A DNA stretch of 12,094 nucleotides. Source: Ilumatobacteraceae bacterium (GTDB lineage Bacteria > Actinomycetota > Acidimicrobiia > Acidimicrobiales > Ilumatobacteraceae). A model generated the notes under the pieces. The model was given only the letters and a program-made list of their open reading frames with translations. It did no database searches and had not been told where the DNA came from. The position numbers were made by a program, and so were the translations under genes. Where the stretch lies: the NCBI GenBank assembly GCA_019090765.1, contig JAHRVJ010000013.1:1-12094 (forward strand), written 5' to 3'. This document shows positions 6,718 through 12,094 of this stretch, piece after piece (positions within the stretch are counted from its first letter, which is position 1; every line of letters begins with the position of its first letter).

Positions 6718-7778
6718 GTGGTCTGGAAGCCCACATCGTCGTTCGCCGCGACGAGCACTTCGAGGTAGAAGTCGAGCTCAAGATCGAACCGGGTCAGACG
6801 GTCGTGTTACTTGGACCTAACGGCGCCGGCAAGTCAACGCTGGTTGAGTGTCTCGCCGGAATCGTCGCGTTGGATGCGGGCCAGATCCGGCTCGATGGTG
6901 TTCCGCTGGACGACTCCGAGCGCGGAGTATTTGTTCCGTCCGAGGATCGTCACCTCGGCATTGTGTTCCAGGATTATCTGCTGTTCGATCATCTCAGCGT
7001 CACTGACAATGTTTCATTCGGTCCTATTAGCCGCGGAGTCGATCGGCGGGCTGCCCACCGGCTCGCGCAAGATTGGCTTGAAGCGTTCGACCTCGACGAA
7101 ATGGGCGATCGTCGACCGCCCGAGTTGTCTGGTGGCCAAGCGCAGCGAGTAGCGCTGGCACGAGCGTTGGCCGCCGAACCAGCGTTGCTGCTGTTGGATG
7201 AGCCGCTCAGCGCCCTCGATACAACAACTCACGCCCGCCTGCGCCGCATGCTGGCTACTCACCTCGATAGATGCGCCGCGCCGCGCCTGCTGATCACTCA
7301 CGACCCGACCGACGCGTTCTTGCTGGCCGACAAGATCTATGTACTGGAAGATGGCAAGGTCACCCAAGTTGGGACTCCAGACGAAATCAGGCGGCACCCG
7401 GCCACCTCATACGTCGCTGATGTCGCTGGGACTAACCTTTTCTCAGGTATCTGCGACAACGGAGAGATCACCATCGTGGGCACCGAGTTTGTGTTGCACG
7501 CCGCACACACCGGCACAAGTGGACCGGTATTAGCAACAGTGCACCCGCGGGCGATTGCGCTGCACGCCAACGAGCCGCACGGCAGCCCGCGCAACACCTG
7601 GCGCGCCACGGTCGAGGCGATCGACCCACTCGGAGATATCACTCGGGTGCTGCTCGCCGGCCCCATCCGGATAGCCGCCGACATCACCCCGGCGGCTGCG
7701 ACCGCGCTCGAACTGAGGGTCGGTGGCGAGACCTGGGTCGCTGTTAAGGCCACGGAGGTAGACGTGTCGGGAGCGTGA
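6714..7778 (+). CDS. modC: Molybdate ABC transporter ATP-binding protein ModC
   Basis: Cytoplasmic ATPase that powers ModAB. From the ATG at 6714 (354 residues), all nucleotide-binding motifs are present: Walker A GPNGAGKST (34-42), Q-loop FQD with Q86, signature LSGGQ (138-142), Walker B LLLLDEP (158-164), D-loop SALD (166-169) and switch H196 (ITHD). After about residue 240 comes a TOBE-like domain (about 270-350, with LATVHPRAIAL and a WRATVEAIDPLGDITRV-type strand set). In ModC this can bind oxyanion and inhibit transport, so feedback control is plausible. The ATG overlaps the modB stop as ATGA; an in-frame GTG at 6702 is a less likely start. A GGTGGGG sequence six bases upstream may serve as ribosome-binding site. 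Related transporters for sulfate, iron or polyamines share the ATPase; the ModA and ModB neighbours decide the call. Confidence 0.94.
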   Translation: MSGLEAHIVVRRDEHFEVEVELKIEPGQTVVLLGPNGAGKSTLVECLAGIVALDAGQIRLDGVPLDDSERGVFVPSEDRHLGIVFQDYLLFDHLSVTDNVSFGPISRGVDRRAAHRLAQDWLEAFDLDEMGDRRPPELSGGQAQRVALARALAAEPALLLLDEPLSALDTTTHARLRRMLATHLDRCAAPRLLITHDPTDAFLLADKIYVLEDGKVTQVGTPDEIRRHPATSYVADVAGTNLFSGICDNGEITIVGTEFVLHAAHTGTSGPVLATVHPRAIALHANEPHGSPRNTWRATVEAIDPLGDITRVLLAGPIRIAADITPAAATALELRVGGETWVAVKATEVDVSGA

Positions 7779-7803
7779 GATCGGCACATGGCAGGCTGGC
7801 GGA

Positions 7804-8310
7804 ATGAGAGCACTAGTGCAGCGGGTGACGGAGGCGGAGGTGACGAGCCGCGCGACAAGCGATCAGCCTTGGGAAAGCGTTGGCAAGATCGGGGCGGGGC
7901 TCTGCGTGCTGGTCGGTATCACGCCCAGTGATTCTGAGGCCGAGGCTGTGAAGATTGCCAACAAGATCTGGGGCCTGCGCATATTCGGCGACGAAGCGGG
8001 GGTGATGAACCTGTCGCTCGGCGACGCCGGCGATGGTTCAGGCGCCGCGCCTCGCGAGGTGCTGGTGGTTAGTCAGTTCACGTTGTATGGCGACACGACC
8101 AAGGGTCGGCGGCCAAGTTGGGTCGCCGCGGGCAGACCTGAACAGGCCGAACCGTTAGTGGAGCTAGTCGTCGAAACTCTGGGTGACCTAGGCGCCGCGG
8201 TTGAGGCCGGCCGATTTAGAACTGACATGCGGGTGGCTCTCGTCAACGACGGGCCGGTCACGCTGATGCTGGAGGTTGAGCGCCCGCCCGATTCCGTCGA
8301 TCAGAACTGA
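7804..8310 (+). CDS. dtd: D-aminoacyl-tRNA deacylase
   Basis: Removes D-amino acids (and misloaded glycine) from tRNA, protecting translation. The protein has 168 residues against about 145 for E. coli Dtd. Both hallmark motifs are present: SQFTLYGDTTKG (90-101) and the Gly-cisPro motif NDGPVT (148-153). RALVQRVTEAEV (2-13), GLRIFGDEAGVMNL (57-70) and GRFRTDM (136-142) are also family-typical. The extra length is about four residues near 19-25, an insert of about ten at 74-84 (DAGDGSG...), and a ten-residue tail after MLEV. That tail is read from DNA that also encodes the end of the opposite-strand lnt. It starts 25 nt after modC with a poor ribosome-binding site, so it may be the last gene of the mod transcript or have its own weak promoter. 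No functional tie to molybdate is evident. Confidence 0.96.
   Translation: MRALVQRVTEAEVTSRATSDQPWESVGKIGAGLCVLVGITPSDSEAEAVKIANKIWGLRIFGDEAGVMNLSLGDAGDGSGAAPREVLVVSQFTLYGDTTKGRRPSWVAAGRPEQAEPLVELVVETLGDLGAAVEAGRFRTDMRVALVNDGPVTLMLEVERPPDSVDQN
8258..8310. other. Tail-to-tail overlap of dtd and lnt
   Basis: The final 53 nt of dtd (+) and of lnt (-) are the same DNA. The lnt stop (8258-8260) lies antisense to Val152-Thr153 of the Dtd NDGPVT motif, and the dtd stop (8308-8310) lies inside the C-terminal tail of Lnt. No intergenic terminator can exist here, so the two transcripts should overlap as antisense RNA unless terminated within coding DNA. Confidence 0.9.
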
Positions 8311-9811
8311 ACCAGATCGAAGCTGCCAGTGTCAGCAAGAGTGCAAAAATGATGGGTCCGTCGCCGATGTTGGTGTACCAGGTGTTGCCATCACGCAGTT
8401 CGATTTCGTCGATCAGCACCTTCTGCTCGCTTACGGCAGTGCGCTGGAGCACCTTGCCATCGGAGTCGATCACCGCCGAGAATCCGGTCGGAGCCGTTTG
8501 TACTACCCAGCGACCGGTCTCGACCGCGCGTAGCCGACTTGACGCCACCTGCTGAGTTTGCACAATTGTTCCGGTATAGCTCGCTCCGTTGGTTGGATTG
8601 AGGATTGCCTCGGCGCCTTCCTTGACGCCCTCACGGACGCGGCCGGCGAAGAAAATCTCCCAGGAAATGACCACGCTGAGCCGCGTTCCGTCAGGGAGGT
8701 CGATGTATGCGGGCCCCGTTCCAGCGACTGCGTCGCGTCCAATTTGGTCAAGGGGGGCGCCGACCGCCTCAAGGAGACCGCGCAGAGGAACGTATTCGCC
8801 GAATGGAACGCGACGCACCTTGTCGTAGCGGGCGGTGATGTCGCCATCAGGTGTGACGATGACCTGAGAATTGATGCGGCGGGTTCCTTCGTTGCGTTCC
8901 TCAGTGATCCCAACGGCGATCGGGGCGCCGAGTCGCGCGGCTTCGACAGTGATTGCATCGTGGATCGTCGATCCGGCAAAAACGGGTGTATCGATGGTGT
9001 TCTCAGGCCAGATTATTAGGTCGAGGTCGAGGTCTGGGTCGATAAGGCGCGTCGCATCGAGGTGGCGATTGGTGACTTCGATGGAGGGCACGTCCAGGGC
9101 GCTGGTGCCCTGTTTCCCGCCACCTTGTACCGCCGCGACGCGCAGCGTCTCACCCGTAGTTGCGCCGCGCGGCGCAACGGCCGCGACAACGACCAGAAGC
9201 ACGATCAGCAAGAAGGCGATCGCCCCATGCGGCGCTCCCGATGCTCCCGGTCGGAACCGGCGGGCGAATCCGGGTACGCCCGGTGCGGGGCCAGCCAACG
9301 CGAACCCGAGTTGCATCACGATCCACGTGATCAGGATCACCCCACCAATACGGGCTGTTCCCATGAATGGCCCATCGACTTGTGACATGCCGAGTGAGGC
9401 GAGTGGTACGCCGCCGAAGGGAAACGAAAACCGCAGAGCTTCGGCGAGTGTGTGGGCCGCAGGACGTCCGATGACCCGCCAGTTACCACTCGGAGCGATG
9501 AGGGCCGCCAGCAAGTGGTAGCCGCCGTACACCAACCCGGCAATGAAGTAGCCGGGCATCGTCAGCTGGATCATCCAGAACATGCCTAGGTAGGTCCACG
9601 AAGCTCCGAACAGAAAGCCCAGCAGCATTCGATCGCGTCGGCTGGGGTTGGCTCCAAGAGCAACCTCGAACAAGATCACGCCGATTATCGCTAGCGGCCA
9701 GAATCCCCACGGGGGCATCGAGAGTCCGACGAGAGTGCCCGCAGCCAAGGCGAGCGCAGGCCGCGCTAGACGGTCGCGAATGGAGGCCCGATCGGCGGGG
9801 GAGTCGGTCAA
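8258..9811 (-). CDS. lnt: Apolipoprotein N-acyltransferase homologue (Lnt), cysteine-free
   Basis: Lnt moves a fatty acid from a phospholipid to the N-terminal diacylglyceryl-Cys of lipoproteins at the outer face of the cytoplasmic membrane. Here 517 residues include about six hydrophobic segments (about 18-52, 62-110, 155-175, 199-213) before the nitrilase domain (223-470) and a final helix (485-502). Triad Glu is E270 (WPEN) and triad Lys is K331 in YDKVRRVPFGEYVP, with E339 eight residues on. The nucleophile position is Ser383 (VISWEIFF), where E. coli has Cys387-Tyr-Glu; the 44-residue spacing from E339 is exactly that of E343 to Cys387. No cysteine occurs anywhere in the protein. The TTG start at 9811 overlaps the sortase stop as TTGA; no ATG occurs before residue 32, inside a conserved stretch. 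Its end overlaps dtd by 53 nt. Family assignment is firm; activity is uncertain. Confidence 0.9.
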   Translation of the reverse strand: MTDSPADRASIRDRLARPALALAAGTLVGLSMPPWGFWPLAIIGVILFEVALGANPSRRDRMLLGFLFGASWTYLGMFWMIQLTMPGYFIAGLVYGGYHLLAALIAPSGNWRVIGRPAAHTLAEALRFSFPFGGVPLASLGMSQVDGPFMGTARIGGVILITWIVMQLGFALAGPAPGVPGFARRFRPGASGAPHGAIAFLLIVLLVVVAAVAPRGATTGETLRVAAVQGGGKQGTSALDVPSIEVTNRHLDATRLIDPDLDLDLIIWPENTIDTPVFAGSTIHDAITVEAARLGAPIAVGITEERNEGTRRINSQVIVTPDGDITARYDKVRRVPFGEYVPLRGLLEAVGAPLDQIGRDAVAGTGPAYIDLPDGTRLSVVISWEIFFAGRVREGVKEGAEAILNPTNGASYTGTIVQTQQVASSRLRAVETGRWVVQTAPTGFSAVIDSDGKVLQRTAVSEQKVLIDEIELRDGNTWYTNIGDGPIIFALLLTLAASIWFSSDRRNRAGAQPPASA

Positions 9812-10512
9812 GAGGCGAGTTCGAGATTGACGACGATGCGCTGGGCGGTTGAACCGAGCGGGTGGCAGGCGAACAGCGTTGCCGTGGCGGTGGGCGTGGG
9901 ATCGACGATCCACATCGCGTCGGGATTAACGACATGAGTTCGAGTGACTTTGTAGGTGACTTCGCCGTCTTCGGTATTGAAGATGACATCGTCACCCGGG
10001 GCCAGCTTGTCGAGGTTGTAGAATTCGGCACCGTGGCTTGTGCGGTGGCCCGCAATCACGACATTGCCGACCTGGCCAGGGGTTGCCGAACCGGGCCAGT
10101 GGCCAGGTCCCTGATCGAGCGTGGTTAACCGAATGCCCTCAAGCAATGGTGACTCGATGCCAATCTTGGGGATCACGATGCTCCCAATTTGTCCCAGGTC
10201 TTCAGCGCCGTATGGGTCAGCTGGGGGAGCGACGGGCTGGGATTGCTGAGCAGGCAGCGTTGTGGTTGTCGTGGTGGTGGTGCTTGTCGAAGTGGTTGTC
10301 GTGGTCGTAGTTGTGCTGGTCGTGGGCGGTGGCTGCGTCGTTGGAGGCTGAGTGGTTTCGGACTGTTCGCTGGCGGTAGCAATGGTCTCGGGAGACTGAT
10401 CTAGATCCCAAGCGAGGAAGATGCCACCCACCGCGACCAGCAACACGGCCATGATTCCGGCAAGGGTGAACCGGTTTCGGCCGAACCTCCCAGCTACGCG
10501 ACTCACACCCAT
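9808..10512 (-). CDS. Class E-like sortase with Thr-rich stalk
   Basis: Membrane-bound transpeptidase that cuts an LPXTG-like signal and joins the surface protein to the cell wall. In 234 residues there is a basic N-terminus, one membrane helix (about 15-35), a Thr/Pro/Ser-rich stalk (53-85) and the sortase domain (about 105-234). Catalytic residues are H156 in AGHRTSHG, C216 in LFACHPLGS and R225 in AQRIVV. The Cys-His-Pro after the catalytic Cys fits the TLTTCHP pattern of class E enzymes, which favour LAXTG signals. The ATG at 10512 lies 12 nt after the hemY stop. The TGA overlaps the TTG start of lnt by 4 nt. No protein with a sorting signal is visible in the window, so it is probably a housekeeping sortase acting on proteins encoded elsewhere. 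Class assignment is moderately sure. Confidence 0.93.
   Translation of the reverse strand: MGVSRVAGRFGRNRFTLAGIMAVLLVAVGGIFLAWDLDQSPETIATASEQSETTQPPTTQPPPTTSTTTTTTTTSTSTTTTTTTTLPAQQSQPVAPPADPYGAEDLGQIGSIVIPKIGIESPLLEGIRLTTLDQGPGHWPGSATPGQVGNVVIAGHRTSHGAEFYNLDKLAPGDDVIFNTEDGEVTYKVTRTHVVNPDAMWIVDPTPTATATLFACHPLGSTAQRIVVNLELAS
10258..10356 (-). repeat. Thr-codon low-complexity tract in the sortase gene
   Basis: These 99 nt encode residues 53-85 of the sortase. Twenty-three of the 33 codons are Thr, including two runs of eight, with Pro and Gln at the N-terminal side. All four Thr codons (ACA, ACC, ACG, ACT) are used in mixed order, so the tract is constrained as protein and is not a clean DNA repeat. 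It probably forms an extended, perhaps O-glycosylated, stalk through the cell wall; glycosylation is inference. Confidence 0.85.
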
Positions 10513-10524
10513 AATCTGTCCAGG

Positions 10525-11934
10525 CTATTCAGAAATTTCCGGGTTGAGGAACGTGGACGATTCAGCGGCGGTCTTGGTGCCATCGCGGACACATGCTGGA
10601 ATGCCGATTCCTCGGTAGCCCGATCCGGTGACGAACAACCCGGGCGGAAGAGAACGTTCAACGGATTCGACCCAGGCGGCGTGGCGTGGACGGTATTGGG
10701 CGAACGCTCCAGGCCAGCGCGTGACACGTACCTCAAGCGGTGAAAACTCGATTTCGAGGTGCGTCTTTAGGTCTTCTAGCACGGCGGCGACAACCTGCTC
10801 GTCACTTAACTGGAGCACCTCGCGACCGTCTCGTCCGAGTGAGACACGAAGGATTTCGCCACCACTTGGAGGGCGCCAATGGGCCCATTTCTGGGACCCG
10901 AAAGATACTGCGGTCACCCATCGCTGAACTGGTTTCGGCACGAGGTATCCGCTCAGGCCGCTTAACCGCTTGGGCCACTGCTCGGCAGGGACATGCAACG
11001 TCACCATGATGACATCAGCCGAGTCGGCCTGGTGGAGCAGGCTCGCCGTGTCAGGAACCGCCTCAGCGATGAGCATTGCTGATGCCGCTGGTGGGGTGGC
11101 CAGAATTACTGCATCGAAGGGTTCGCCGTTGATCGCCCAGCTCTTGCTGGCCGCTCCCTCGTCCGACGCGGCGATGCGTTCGATGCGCTCAACTTCGCAA
11201 GACGTTTTGATCTCAACGCCAGCCGCAGTGGCGGCGTTGGCAGTTGCTGCGATTAGTGCGTGAACGCCGTCGCGGGGAACAGCGAACACAGGGCTAGCCG
11301 CGGCCGTCGCAGTGCCGCCTGCGGGCGGTCGCTGGCGCCGCGCCGCGAGGAGCATGCTGCGGTTTTTCGCCGCAACAGCATGCAGTTGAGGAACTTCAGC
11401 AAGGCTGAAGTTGTCGGTGTCGGTTGCGTAAATGCTGCCAACGAGTGCATCGACGAGCCGCTCTTGCACTTCGTTACCGAAGCGGGCCCGGACGAACGCT
11501 CCGACTGAGTCGGGCTCGATGGAGGTCCGCGGGATCAATGGCTCAAGGCCGGCGCGTAGCTTGCCTTTCCAAGAGAGCAAGCGCGACGTGGCTAGCGGCA
11601 TGATCTTGCCGGGCAGACCTAGCAGCAGACCCTCGGGAATTGGCTGGAGGCCGTTGTACCAAACCGCTGCCCCAACCGGCTCCGGTGAAACCAGTGCATC
11701 GCCGAGCCCCACTCGGGTGGCAAGATCGACGGCCTCGGGGACCCGCGCGAGAAACGCGTCGGGACCAGCATCAATGTGATCGAGCCCGGCGAACGGACCC
11801 GAATCAACACGACCTCCCACACGCTCGCCAGCCTCAAAGACAGTAACCGCAGCCGTGCCGGCATCGGCGATGGCAAGTGCCGCGCTGAGCCCACCGATCC
11901 CCGCCCCGACGATTGCAACGTTTTGCTTGAGCAT
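10525..11934 (-). CDS. hemY: Protoporphyrinogen/coproporphyrinogen III oxidase (HemY/CgoX family)
   Basis: FAD-dependent oxidase of late haem synthesis. In Gram-positive bacteria members of this family usually oxidise coproporphyrinogen III to coproporphyrin III (CgoX); the sequence does not prove which substrate is used. The ATG at 11934 gives 469 residues, the usual size. The dinucleotide-binding motif GAGIGG (10-15) sits just after strand 1, followed by VFEAGERVGGRV (32-43) and a long central substrate domain. At the C-terminus, LFVTGSGYRGIGIPACVRDG (433-452) is the second FAD-contacting motif typical of HemY. The frame continues to a TTG at 11988, but that would overlap the preceding gene and add residues before the Rossmann strand, so I chose the ATG. 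The TAG at 10525-10527 is 12 nt before the sortase ATG. No other haem gene (hemE, hemH, hemQ) is visible in the window. Confidence 0.93.
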   Translation of the reverse strand: MLKQNVAIVGAGIGGLSAALAIADAGTAAVTVFEAGERVGGRVDSGPFAGLDHIDAGPDAFLARVPEAVDLATRVGLGDALVSPEPVGAAVWYNGLQPIPEGLLLGLPGKIMPLATSRLLSWKGKLRAGLEPLIPRTSIEPDSVGAFVRARFGNEVQERLVDALVGSIYATDTDNFSLAEVPQLHAVAAKNRSMLLAARRQRPPAGGTATAAASPVFAVPRDGVHALIAATANAATAAGVEIKTSCEVERIERIAASDEGAASKSWAINGEPFDAVILATPPAASAMLIAEAVPDTASLLHQADSADVIMVTLHVPAEQWPKRLSGLSGYLVPKPVQRWVTAVSFGSQKWAHWRPPSGGEILRVSLGRDGREVLQLSDEQVVAAVLEDLKTHLEIEFSPLEVRVTRWPGAFAQYRPRHAAWVESVERSLPPGLFVTGSGYRGIGIPACVRDGTKTAAESSTFLNPEISE

Positions 11935-11944
11935 GTCGGTGAGC

Positions 11945-12094
11945 CTATGAGCGGGCGGCATTGGCAGCATCGGCGGCCTCTCGCACAAGGGCAGCTAGCT
12001 CCTTGGCTACCGCAGCGTTTGCGTTAACGCTGGCCGCGCGGTCGAACTCCATGGAATGTGTTGCCGCGCGCCCGGCAGCCTCGATGTCGAGGTC
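11945..12094 (-). CDS. C-terminal fragment of an unidentified Ala-rich protein
   Basis: The last 49 codons of a minus-strand gene that enters from the right edge, ending in TAG at 11945-11947, ten bases before the hemY ATG. Visible residues include AATHSMEFDRAAS, then a helical Ala-rich tail (VAKELAALVREAADAANAARS, in which the last Arg-Ser precedes the stop). Codon use and the position of the stop just before hemY support a real gene in the same operon. I do not recognise the family. Its end does not look like HemE, a common neighbour of hemY. The rest lies beyond the window. Confidence 0.6.
   Translation of the reverse strand, partial: DLDIEAAGRAATHSMEFDRAASVNANAAVAKELAALVREAADAANAARS

Noticed and set aside
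8871..9521. 216-codon open frame on the plus strand opposite lnt
   Set aside because: Its composition (Ser, Arg, Pro, Ala) is that of an antisense shadow, and it lies wholly inside lnt.
8258..9811. lnt as a pseudogene because of the missing Cys
   Set aside because: The frame is intact, all other triad and contact residues align with correct spacing, and translation is coupled to the sortase. Loss of function by decay is not supported.
9812..9913. Upstream ATG start for lnt
   Set aside because: It lies within the end of the sortase gene in another frame and adds an Arg-rich leader. The TTG that overlaps the sortase stop fits the operon pattern better.
1..12094. CRISPR array, phage defence island or mobile element
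   Set aside because: I found no spaced direct repeats, transposase, integrase, terminal inverted repeats or toxin-antitoxin pair. Base composition looks even across the window.

Overview
The window looks like chromosomal DNA of a high-GC Gram-positive bacterium. The evidence is GC-rich third codon positions, frequent GTG and TTG starts, a class E-type sortase with a Thr-rich stalk, a HemY/CgoX-type haem enzyme, and tightly overlapping genes. An actinobacterium, possibly of the Acidimicrobiia, is my best guess; it rests on gene types, not on a marker gene. I see no rRNA, tRNA, CRISPR array, transposase or phage gene.

Left third (1-4491). A 5'-truncated SAM-dependent methyltransferase on the + strand converges with a minus-strand operon. 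In transcription order that operon is a GT4 glycosyltransferase, a class I methyltransferase, an alpha/alpha-toroid protein (prenyltransferase/squalene-cyclase-like or six-hairpin-glycosidase-like) and a PlsC-type acyltransferase. The first three are joined by a 1-nt gap and a 4-nt GTGA overlap. The content suggests a glycosylated, methylated and possibly acylated envelope molecule, but the product cannot be read from sequence.

Middle (4582-8310). A PadR-family regulator (minus) is divergent from a complete molybdate ABC importer, modA-modB-modC (plus), whose genes are joined by two ATGA overlaps. The 46-nt divergent spacer holds a perfect 17-bp palindrome, a strong operator candidate. dtd (D-aminoacyl-tRNA deacylase) follows modC after 25 nt.

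Right third (8258-12094). A minus-strand operon runs from an unidentified gene (only its last 49 codons are visible) through hemY/cgoX and a class E-like sortase to lnt (apolipoprotein N-acyltransferase), with gaps of 10 and 12 nt and then a TTGA overlap. lnt converges with dtd and their coding ends overlap by 53 nt. The Lnt homologue keeps the Glu and Lys of its catalytic triad but has Ser where the nucleophilic Cys should be, and contains no cysteine at all. ModA is a predicted lipoprotein, so it is a plausible substrate of the lipoprotein pathway to which Lnt belongs.

Most notable for follow-up are the cysteine-free Lnt, the 17-bp palindrome between padR and modA, and the uncharacterised glycosyltransferase/methyltransferase/toroid/acyltransferase cluster. 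Several starts were chosen from overlaps and spacing rather than by taking the longest frame; the reasons are in each entry.
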